From Sphingorhabdus sp. Alg239-R122 (GTDB lineage Bacteria; Pseudomonadota; Alphaproteobacteria; Sphingomonadales; Sphingomonadaceae): 64,000 nt of DNA. This document shows, piece by piece, positions 57,801-64,000 of this stretch. A model generated the notes under the pieces. The model did no database searches, was not told the DNA's origin, and was given only the letters and a program-made list of their open reading frames with translations. How positions within the stretch are numbered: position 1 is the first letter of the stretch; each line of letters starts with the position of its first letter. Location: positions 98,342 to 162,341 of the forward strand of contig NZ_UNRC01000002.1 in the NCBI RefSeq assembly GCF_900537065.1, in the 5' to 3' direction. Made by a program: the position numbers and the translations under genes.

Positions 57801-58063
57801 TGGCCAGCCATTGGCCCGCACCCGATGATTTTGATGCTACGGAGCGGCTCATCAGCGGAATGTTTGAATCTGCGGCTGGCACCAGCATTGTGGATGCGCT
57901 CAACAAGGCGCAGCGGCCGCTTATGGACGATCCGCTGACCTCGCACCCTTATTACTGGTCCGGTTTTGCCGTGGTGGGTGATGGCCGCCGTCCGTTTATC
58001 AGCGGTACGCAAAGCGCGGCGGCACAAACAGGGAATGCGGCAGGTGAAGCAGGTAGCGATTGA
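54899..58063 (+). CDS. Secreted CHAT-domain (caspase/separase-like peptidase) protein
   Basis: 1054 residues. Signal peptide to about 28 (LAAQD), so periplasmic or secreted. Residues about 190-560 are helical repeats of TPR type (ALAEGYRRNNSGDYADAAQFF, AYSAAQGYF-like units), then a Gln-rich coiled segment near 600 (RLEQQQQQTL). The C-terminal CHAT domain carries the catalytic His in HFATHG near 875 and Cys in LSACDTAG near 926. Such domains are cysteine proteases in several systems. Co-oriented with a CHASE2 cyclase and TpsB/TpsA, 2 bases from the cyclase; it may process or regulate the exoprotein. Activity is inferred. Confidence 0.9.
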   Translation: MRLKSGIRALSLVLAAMLAATQPAQLAAQDMPLSLRDSFPLGNESGVLCQVQNKAADAANVSPFDRSWAIVCRDSALPVGYIFALRDDGGDPAARLAARRAQDVDCSAAVQAATIKVNDATQQSCKWRNGDVGYSVAQVRIGKVTYFAEGFSVYDSALELALKSIMDDEIVDGEISVATTSVGDGEAFARIQALSLDPDQALAEGYRRNNSGDYADAAQFFETLQQRVASLDKPVEIDPAEFLVNRALQKSNLGEFAEANTLFAEARTMGSSTPVQERLLRNFEAIHLINQRKFDPAIARLNEPVPPLYSGSDVLRTTGEITQPISTRINASDASSEALGLADDLKLTPEERIIIIDAQAKHLEATANRLKGNNAGARTALADALREVVAVREGRVISIIRLRAQILAELAQIAESEGSYSAAQGYFTAAVNLLEVQYPQARALNAARARYAAFLVRRGRDDEAREIYKGVVAASLDRRNPTSGMVNQLSPYFTILARDMATRPEFASDFLDATQILVRPGVAETQSILARELSTGDDEAARLFRQSNNLTRSIEQARIRFAALGQTEQNSRIALQRTETAAQIERLEQQQQQTLIKLADYPQYKAVSSRTLSLAELQGMLGSDEAYIRLSVVSNDVYVFFANKDRATAYRSDMSAAQMTSRVDAIRDTISSFDGFQYVTSPFDVENARALYRDLFGPVATDLANVKHLVFEPDGAMLSLPVNLLVSDDASVNAYLTRTESPDADPFDFTGVNWVGRTTDVSTAVSVRAFYDARQAPLSRASNQYLGFGQNAAVFDEENLSGIRGARAADPQSAEYDATNCAWPLGEWNKPISDRELRRAQGILGDGTAEVVTGEAFTDENILSRGDLNQYRIVHFATHGLVTAPRPDCPARPALLTSFGGENSDGLLSFKEIFDLDLDADMVILSACDTAGRATVAATRDAGITSGGGSALDGLVRSFVGAGGRSVLASHWPAPDDFDATERLISGMFESAAGTSIVDALNKAQRPLMDDPLTSHPYYWSGFAVVGDGRRPFISGTQSAAAQTGNAAGEAGSD

Positions 58064-58065
58064 GA

Positions 58066-60117
58066 ATGGCTGAAGCAGCGCCTCTTGATGCCATGCAGGC
58101 AACAGCTTCTCCGTCCGAAGATGGGGAGATGGAGCGGACCGCGCGGCGCACTTTCCGGCAATTGGGGCCAGTGCGGTTATTTGCGACCGGCATGATATTA
58201 TTGCTGGCCATATTGGTGGCCCGTTATAGCTGGGACCTGGCGCTGGTGCGCGATGCCGAGGCAGCCTTATATGACCTGCGCGCGGGAAATCTGGCAGAGG
58301 CAGTAGATCAGGATGAACGCATTGTCATGATTGTTTATACTGATCAGGTATTGCGCGATACGGGGCAGCGTTCGCCCATGGACCGCACCACTTTGGCGAA
58401 TGCGCTCGCCAATATTGACCAGATGGGACCAAAGGCGATCGGGATTGATATCCTGTTTGACCAGCCACAGGATGATGATCCGCTTCTACAGTCCGCACTG
58501 CGGTCGATGCAGACCCCGACACATGTTGCTTTTGCCACAGCCGAAAGCAACACAGAAGCCATCCAGTATGAGCAGCAGAAGTTCCTGGAACAATATCTTG
58601 CCGATGCAACAACCGAAAAAACAAAACCTGCCAGCATCCGGCTGGAAACCGATCTGGATGGTGTTGCGCGCAGATGGCCGACGCAACCGGAAAATCTGCC
58701 GCCTTTCCTTTCCAATGCGATGGCACCGATACAGCCTGCATTTGAAAGCTATGAAGGGCCGATACGGTACCGTGTGCCGGCATCAAGTGAACGACCCGTT
58801 TTCAACAAGCTTCCGATTGATCTGTTTTCGGACCCTGAAATGGCCGAATTCATGGCTGACCAGGTTGCAGGCAAATATGTCCTGATAGGCGGGGATATCG
58901 TCGATTATGACCAGTTTGACACCCCCCTGACGCGGCTTGGTGATCCTGTGACGGGCGCGGCACAGATGATTGGGTTGGAGGTGCATGCGCACATGCTGGC
59001 ACAGTTGCTTGATGACCTTCGGCCCAGAGCCCTGCCTAGCTGGGTTTTATGGGGAATGGCTTTGTTCGCGGCGGCGGCGGGCGCGGCGACTGCACTCATA
59101 TTCGGACGTGCATGGCTGATTGCGCTGCTGTTGGCGGGGCAGATATTGTTTTTCGTGGTACTGCCATTTGCGTTGGAACCAATGAATATCAGCACATTGG
59201 GCGTGCCGTCTTTTGGCCTCGGCCTGGGCTGGCTGCTTGCCTATACGTCGGTGGGTGCGGCAGCACGGGTGATCGGTTCGAAACAGCGCGCCTTTGCACA
59301 AAGCGCGTTGGGCAAATATCTGCCGCGTTCGATTGCTACGCAGATCATGAAAGACCCTGACAAGCTTGCCCTGCACGGGGAAAAACGGGAAATTTTCTGC
59401 GTCTTTACCGACCTGGAAGGGTTTACCAAGCTGAGCCATGCGGTGCCGCCGGAAATGGTGGCGCAGCTGCTCAATGATTATCTCGACCGGTTGAGCGACG
59501 TGGTGCTCGAATATGGCGGTACGATCGACAAGTTTGTGGGCGACGCGGTGGTGGCATTCTGGGGTGCGCCCATTTCCTCGAGCGATGATGGCGAGCGTGC
59601 GGCCAAGGCTGCCTATGCGCTATATGAAGAAGGCGAGGCGTTTCGCAGAAATGTACCCGAAGGCGTTCCGCCGATTGGCCGGACCCGGGTTGGCCTGCAT
59701 TATGGCGAGGCCATTGTCGGCAATTTTGGCGGTGAGGGCCGTATGCAATATACCGCGCTGGGCGATGCCATGAACACGGCGGCGCGGCTGGAGGCTGCCA
59801 ACAAGGCATTGGAAACAAAAGTGCTGGTGAGCCGTCAGGCGGCGGAGCGATCCGGCCTGGACTGGTATCGCCCGATGGGCCGCGTGACGCTGCGTGGCCG
59901 CTCGACCCCGGTCGAGGTGTTTGAGCCTGCCCCCGAATGGGAAAGCACAAAGCGCGAAGAGCTGGCACAGCTTATCGCGGCGCATGAATCGGGAGAGACT
60001 GGACTTGTGCAGAAATTCACAGACAGGGCGGCAGAATTCGCGCACGACAATGCCCTGACCAATCTTATCAAAAGGTTGCAGCAGACGAAAAAAGGAGAGA
60101 GCTATGTTCTCGGCTAA
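58066..60117 (+). CDS. CHASE2 domain adenylate/guanylate cyclase
   Basis: 683 residues from the ATG at 58066; a TTG at 58060 is in frame. N-terminal transmembrane helix near 45-65, a periplasmic CHASE2 sensor domain (about 65-320, IDILFDQPQDDDP), three transmembrane helices (about 325-400), then a class III cyclase domain near 440-600: FTDLEGFTKLS and FVGDAVVAFWGAP provide the metal aspartates and DKF the purine-specific Lys, favouring cAMP. Overlaps the next gene by 14 bases. Confidence 0.92.
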   Translation: MAEAAPLDAMQATASPSEDGEMERTARRTFRQLGPVRLFATGMILLLAILVARYSWDLALVRDAEAALYDLRAGNLAEAVDQDERIVMIVYTDQVLRDTGQRSPMDRTTLANALANIDQMGPKAIGIDILFDQPQDDDPLLQSALRSMQTPTHVAFATAESNTEAIQYEQQKFLEQYLADATTEKTKPASIRLETDLDGVARRWPTQPENLPPFLSNAMAPIQPAFESYEGPIRYRVPASSERPVFNKLPIDLFSDPEMAEFMADQVAGKYVLIGGDIVDYDQFDTPLTRLGDPVTGAAQMIGLEVHAHMLAQLLDDLRPRALPSWVLWGMALFAAAAGAATALIFGRAWLIALLLAGQILFFVVLPFALEPMNISTLGVPSFGLGLGWLLAYTSVGAAARVIGSKQRAFAQSALGKYLPRSIATQIMKDPDKLALHGEKREIFCVFTDLEGFTKLSHAVPPEMVAQLLNDYLDRLSDVVLEYGGTIDKFVGDAVVAFWGAPISSSDDGERAAKAAYALYEEGEAFRRNVPEGVPPIGRTRVGLHYGEAIVGNFGGEGRMQYTALGDAMNTAARLEAANKALETKVLVSRQAAERSGLDWYRPMGRVTLRGRSTPVEVFEPAPEWESTKREELAQLIAAHESGETGLVQKFTDRAAEFAHDNALTNLIKRLQQTKKGESYVLG

Positions 60118-60883
60118 AAAAATCAGAATGGTGACAGCGGCTTTTGCACTGGGTAGCGCCATGGTAAGCGCGGGCATTGCCCATGCGCAGTCCGTGGTGG
60201 TGCGTTCGACAGGGCCGTCACAGGCACAATATCCCAAGGGCAAGAAACTGGCGGCCAATGCCAGGGTGACACTGAAGAAAGGCGACCGTGTGACTGTGCT
60301 CGACAAATCGGGTTCACGCGTTTTGTCTGGCCCAGGTACCTACACACTGGACGGGCAGGTGCGGCGAGACCAGACGCGCAGCACTCGCGTGGCCGGCTTT
60401 CTTTCGAACCGCAGCACGCGGCGCGCACGCACCGGGGCCGTGCGGGGTGCGGGCAACAGCCTGCGCATGTCGGGCCAGGCTATGCCGAGCCCGAACCTGT
60501 GGTTTATCGACGTAGCCAAGGGCGGCACCTATTGTGTAGCCAATCCGGCAACGCAGATATTGTGGCGTTCCAGCGTAATGGATAATGCGACCGGTCAGCT
60601 CAGCGGCCAAAATGGCACGGCACCGATTGAATGGCGTCGTGGCAATGCGCTCAAATCCTGGCCGCTTGATGCTGTCCCACTAACAGATGGTGGCAGTTAC
60701 CAGATAAACGTTCAGGGCATGGGTGGGGCGCAAACGGTTACCACCCGCCTGCTGGGCAATGTGCCAGATGATCTTGATCAGACAGCTGCATTACTGATCG
60801 AAAAAGGCTGTGATACGCAGCTCGAACTTCTTGTCACCACGTTGGAGGCAAGCGACGGCGCCATCATTGGCGGCGGCGAATAG
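60104..60883 (+). CDS. Secreted protein with FecR-like segment, paralogue 1
   Basis: 259 residues with a signal peptide (to AHAQS). Residues 30-90 (QYPKGKKLAANARVTLKKGD...VLDKSGSRVLSGPGTYTL) resemble the FecR-type beta-rich domain. The C-terminal part contains EKGCDTQLELLVTTL. No membrane anchor is seen. It is clearly paralogous to the next gene: same QYPKGKKL, GDRVTVLD and final GCD/GCE-x-QL segments. Function unknown; perhaps a cell-envelope partner of the CHAT protein. Confidence 0.8.
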   Translation: MFSAKKIRMVTAAFALGSAMVSAGIAHAQSVVVRSTGPSQAQYPKGKKLAANARVTLKKGDRVTVLDKSGSRVLSGPGTYTLDGQVRRDQTRSTRVAGFLSNRSTRRARTGAVRGAGNSLRMSGQAMPSPNLWFIDVAKGGTYCVANPATQILWRSSVMDNATGQLSGQNGTAPIEWRRGNALKSWPLDAVPLTDGGSYQINVQGMGGAQTVTTRLLGNVPDDLDQTAALLIEKGCDTQLELLVTTLEASDGAIIGGGE

Positions 60884-60890
60884 GGGCGTG

Positions 60891-61736
60891 ATGATGGTAC
60901 GGCTGACACGCAATATCATATCTGCAGCAGCGATTATCGCGGCGGCATTTCCTGTATCTGTTGTATTTGCCCAGTCTATGGTTGTGAATGCGACAGGGCC
61001 ATCATCATCGGACTATCCCAAGGGTAAAAAACTGCCTGCCGATGCGCGTATTACTCTGAAGGCACAAGATAGAGTGACCGTTGTGGACAGAGCCGGAACA
61101 CGCGTTCTGAAGGGGCCGGGCAGTTTCGTGCTTGATGGCCGTGTCAATCGCGACCGCAACCTTCTGGTGGGACTGACCCGTTCGGTCAAAAATGCTTCTG
61201 CCGTCAGGGCTGCGGCAGGTGCGGTGCGTTCGGTATATCCGGGCAGTGCCACAGGCACGGCTGAAACACCGGGTGATATGTTCAAAAGGGAAGCGCAGGC
61301 AAAGCTGATGCGGACTTCGCTGTGGCATGCCGATATCGATGAAAGCGGACGTGTCTGTTATGTCCAGGATCAAGGGCTACTGCTCACGCGCAAGGATGTT
61401 GAAAAGGGCCGTTATGCATGGCTCGGCATGGCCGATGGCGGGGCGATGACCCGGCTTTTCTGGGGGCGTTACACATTAGGTGTGGCCTGGCCTGAAACGG
61501 CCACGCCGATTGGCAATGGATATCGCTACCGCCTGGTAGGCCGTGAAGATGCGGCTGCGGCGCCCAGCGAAGAAGATGTCACACGGATCGAGCTGGTCGA
61601 GCTGGATGCCTTGCCGGAAGATAATCTGGAGCTGGCCGAGCTATTGCTGCAAAATGGCTGTGAAGCACAGCTTGATGCACTTTTGAACGTACTACCCGAA
61701 GATGAGAATAAAATAACACAAGAGCCCGCTGGATAA
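60891..61736 (+). CDS. Secreted protein with FecR-like segment, paralogue 2
   Basis: 281 residues from ATG 60891, with GTG and a second ATG nearby (60888, 60894); AGGGGC precedes. Signal peptide ends at VFAQS. Shares with the preceding gene SDYPKGKKLPADARITLKAQDRVTV, RVLKGPGSFVLDGRV and NGCEAQLDALLNVL. The middle differs: it has YVQDQGLLLTRKDVEKG and Trp-rich stretches. A tandem duplication that has diverged. 23 bases before the TpsB gene. Confidence 0.8.
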   Translation: MMVRLTRNIISAAAIIAAAFPVSVVFAQSMVVNATGPSSSDYPKGKKLPADARITLKAQDRVTVVDRAGTRVLKGPGSFVLDGRVNRDRNLLVGLTRSVKNASAVRAAAGAVRSVYPGSATGTAETPGDMFKREAQAKLMRTSLWHADIDESGRVCYVQDQGLLLTRKDVEKGRYAWLGMADGGAMTRLFWGRYTLGVAWPETATPIGNGYRYRLVGREDAAAAPSEEDVTRIELVELDALPEDNLELAELLLQNGCEAQLDALLNVLPEDENKITQEPAG

Positions 61737-61759
61737 AGCGGCCATATGGAGGGATAAGG

Positions 61760-63568
61760 ATGCTGCATAAAACAGGAATAGCTGGCAGGACGCGCATGAT
61801 CGCGGGAATTTCGATGCTGGCCATGCTTTCCCCTGCGCTGCCCGCTTTTGCGCAGGCCAATATATCCCCGCCCACGCGTGAGGAAATTGACCAAGGTATT
61901 GTCGACGCTACGCTGGATAATGAACCGCGACCATTGACGGTTGAAGGCGGTTTGGAACGTGCGCCATGCCCGCTCGCCAATCCTGAATTTGCGGACATAA
62001 AATTCCGCCTGTCAGGGGTTGAATTTACCGGGCTGAAGATGGTTGGCGCGGATATGCTTACATCCAGCTATGCCGATAAAGTGGGGCAGGAGCTTCCCGT
62101 TGCCGCGATATGCGATATTCGCGACCGTGCAGCCACAACACTTCGCGAGGCGGGTTATCTTGCCGCGGTGCAGGTGCCGCCGCAGAAAATCAGCGACGGG
62201 CAAGTGCGCCTGGATGTGCTAATGGCAAAAATGACGCGGGTGCAGATCCGCGGGAATGCAGGGCCATCGGAAAAAGCGTTGCTGGACTACGTTAATAAAC
62301 TGACTGACCAGCCGGTTTTCAATATCAAGGATGCGGAACGCTATTTGCTGCTGGCGCGCGACATACCGGGGTTGGACGTGCGGCTGGCATTGCGCCCCAC
62401 CGATGGCGCACCAGGAGAAGTGATCGGTGAATTTTCGGTGCAGCGTACGCCAATCTATGTGGACACCACGGTGCAGAATTACGGGTCAAAATCAGTCGGC
62501 AGGTTTGGTGCGCTGGGACGGATCAGGGTCAATGGCATTACCGGCCTTGCCGATGAAACCACGGCAAGCATTTTTTCCACGATCGATTTTGATGAACAGC
62601 AGGTGCTGCAGTTCGGTCATAGCTTCAAGCCTGGCAGTGAAGGGCTGACCATTGGCGGCAATTTCACCTATGCATGGACAACGCCTGACCTTGGCCCCGG
62701 TATTGACCTCAATTCCGAAACGCTGATTGCATCTCTTGATGCCACCTATCCGATAGTCCGCAGTCAGGCTCGCAACCTGTTCGGCACGGTCGGATTTGAA
62801 TATATTGATCAGGATGTGCGCTTTGGCGCATTGCCCCTGACGCGTGACAAACTAAGCGTGCTCTATGCCCGTCTTGGCTATAATGCGATTTCTGCCCCCA
62901 GTATTACAGGCCGCGATGGTTTTTCGATTTCGGAGCCGCGCTGGGCCGTTGGGGGTTCGCTTGAAGTCAGGCAGGGGCTCAGCATATTTGGTGCGAGCAA
63001 GGGCTGCGGTCCGGCGCTTGCGCGCTGCGCAGTGCCTGGTTTTGTACCGCCTAGCCGCGCTGAAGGTGACCCCACGGCCTTTGTAGTTCGTGCCAGCGGG
63101 CAATTTGATTATCGTCCGGCGAAAGACGTGACCATAACCATCGCGCCGCGCCTGCAATATGCTCCTGATGCATTGCTGAGCTATGAAGAATTTTCCGGCG
63201 GCAACTACACGATAGGCCGGGGCTTTGATCCAGGTATATTGATCGGGGATAGCGGCGTCGGCTTTCGCAGCGAACTGCGTTACGGTTCGCTCATTCCAAA
63301 AGACCGTGCGGCATCGGCTATCCAGCCCTATGTGTTTTTTGACGCCGCATGGGTGTGGAATGAAGACGCCGCCTTTGACGGGCTGGATCCGCAAAGTCTC
63401 TATTCGGCAGGCGGCGGTGTCCGCGCCAATATCCGCAATGGCGCCCGAATTGACGCGACTTTGGCGGTTCCGCTGAAAAAAGCAGGTTTTCAGACACAGC
63501 GGGGCGATGTCCGCTTCCTGATTTCATTGACCATGCAGCTTGCGCCATGGCGGTTCGGGGGAAATTAA
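61760..63568 (+). CDS. TpsB-type (ShlB/FhaC/HecB) outer-membrane transporter
   Basis: 602 residues with a signal peptide (to AFAQA). POTRA-type domains are inferred from FRLSGVEFTGLKMVGADML and RVQIRGNAGPSEKALLDYVNKL, followed by the 16-strand barrel region ending in a C-terminal barrel strand (MQLAPWRFGGN). TpsB proteins secrete a partner TpsA protein across the outer membrane. The partner starts 58 bases later. Confidence 0.88.
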   Translation: MLHKTGIAGRTRMIAGISMLAMLSPALPAFAQANISPPTREEIDQGIVDATLDNEPRPLTVEGGLERAPCPLANPEFADIKFRLSGVEFTGLKMVGADMLTSSYADKVGQELPVAAICDIRDRAATTLREAGYLAAVQVPPQKISDGQVRLDVLMAKMTRVQIRGNAGPSEKALLDYVNKLTDQPVFNIKDAERYLLLARDIPGLDVRLALRPTDGAPGEVIGEFSVQRTPIYVDTTVQNYGSKSVGRFGALGRIRVNGITGLADETTASIFSTIDFDEQQVLQFGHSFKPGSEGLTIGGNFTYAWTTPDLGPGIDLNSETLIASLDATYPIVRSQARNLFGTVGFEYIDQDVRFGALPLTRDKLSVLYARLGYNAISAPSITGRDGFSISEPRWAVGGSLEVRQGLSIFGASKGCGPALARCAVPGFVPPSRAEGDPTAFVVRASGQFDYRPAKDVTITIAPRLQYAPDALLSYEEFSGGNYTIGRGFDPGILIGDSGVGFRSELRYGSLIPKDRAASAIQPYVFFDAAWVWNEDAAFDGLDPQSLYSAGGGVRANIRNGARIDATLAVPLKKAGFQTQRGDVRFLISLTMQLAPWRFGGN

Positions 63569-63626
63569 TCCTGCCTCATTGGGTATAATGACGGGCATTA
63601 AAGGTTTTACACAGAGGAAAGCAGCA

Positions 63627-64000
63627 ATGGCACAGACAGCATCAAAAGACCGCAGGAATGACTGGTTAATGCAGCATGTCCGGTGCCGATCATTGCTGCT
63701 GAGCAGCGGATCGGCGAGCGCAGCGGCACTGGCACTCATGTTTGCGCCGTTGCCTGCGCATGCTCAATCCATGGACAGTGCCATTTCGGCTGTCGAAGGA
63801 ACAGGTAGTGTCACCAGCGGCAGTGCGACCATAGCCCAGACGTCCACGCAGGACACAGTCACGGTCAACAGCAGTGAGGCCATTATCGACTGGGATCTGA
63901 CTGATGATGCGATTGGTGGCGGTGATATCGTATTCCTGCCTGAAAATAATACGCTGTTGTTCACAGGATCAAGTGACTACACGGTGCTCAACAGGATCGT
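63627..64000 (+). CDS. TpsA/filamentous haemagglutinin-type exoprotein, N-terminal part
   Basis: The first 124 residues of a gene that runs off the window. AGAGGAAAG precedes the ATG at 63627. A long signal peptide (about residues 20-50, ending AHAQS) is followed by the TPS secretion domain start: VTVNSSEAIIDWDLTDD and YTVLNRI, matching the NWxxF...VLNRV pattern of haemagglutinin N-termini. Presumed substrate of the preceding TpsB; size and passenger are unknown. Confidence 0.85.
   Translation, partial: MAQTASKDRRNDWLMQHVRCRSLLLSSGSASAAALALMFAPLPAHAQSMDSAISAVEGTGSVTSGSATIAQTSTQDTVTVNSSEAIIDWDLTDDAIGGGDIVFLPENNTLLFTGSSDYTVLNRI

Noticed and set aside
1-64000. CRISPR arrays, insertion sequences and rRNA genes
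   Set aside because: No regularly spaced repeats, transposase genes with terminal repeats, or rRNA-like sequence were seen anywhere in the window.

Overview
This window looks like chromosomal DNA of a Gram-negative alphaproteobacterium, most likely a member of the Sphingomonadales. The reasons are moderate-to-high GC, a complete Entner-Doudoroff operon (zwf-pgl-edd-glk-eda), two large TonB-dependent receptors, the hisG-hisD-nusB-thiL-hppA block, CobS/CobT cobaltochelatase subunits and a K+-independent type membrane pyrophosphatase. The genus is not determined. Most of the window is dense housekeeping sequence with many 4-base ATGA/GTGA stop-start overlaps.

Layout. 1-0.8 kb: 5' part of cysD (minus), with an unusual N-terminal extension that looks like a helix-turn-helix module. 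0.8-1.1 kb: a divergent control region with four ATGCAT palindromes. 1.1-6.6 kb: Entner-Doudoroff operon. 6.7-9.3 kb: an AI-2E-type exporter, a GFA-family protein, tRNA-Leu(GAG) and a zinc-ribbon membrane protein. 9.4-12.3 kb: ftsE-ftsX-ydcF-like-plsC. 12.3-16.6 kb: tyrA/hisC facing metX-GNAT-metW; the metX leader can fold so that the start codon is buried. 16.7-21.1 kb: a TetR / TonB receptor / MFS uptake cassette. 21.1-26.9 kb (minus): prfC, pheT-pheS, rplT-rpmI. 27.2-28.0 kb: an unrecognised cysteine-rich protein. 28.0-30.4 kb: hisN, an SDR enzyme and its divergent TetR gene, separated by a 25-bp-arm inverted repeat. 30.4-34.5 kb: prs, nadE, gltX. 34.6-36.4 kb (minus): an ECF sigma - ferritin-like - cytochrome c operon with its own ECF-type promoter. 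36.4-37.1 kb: a decayed recombinase remnant beside tRNA-Phe. 37.2-39.2 kb (minus): infA-maf-rng-yacG. 39.4-42.1 kb: a TonB receptor with an Arg/Gly/Pro-rich insertion. 42.2-47.7 kb (minus): hisG-hisD-nusB-thiL-hppA. 47.8-54.7 kb: DUF2332 protein, alpha/beta hydrolase, small secreted protein, bolA, J-domain protein, cobS-cobT and a nitroreductase.

54.8-64.0 kb is the most unusual region. It is one collinear run encoding a secreted CHAT-domain peptidase-like protein, a membrane CHASE2 adenylate cyclase, two paralogous secreted proteins with a FecR-like beta segment, a TpsB/FhaC outer-membrane transporter and the start of a TpsA/haemagglutinin-type exoprotein that runs off the window. The tight spacing suggests one system: a two-partner secretion machine with its own sensor cyclase and periplasmic protease. 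This region is my main candidate for a poorly described system.
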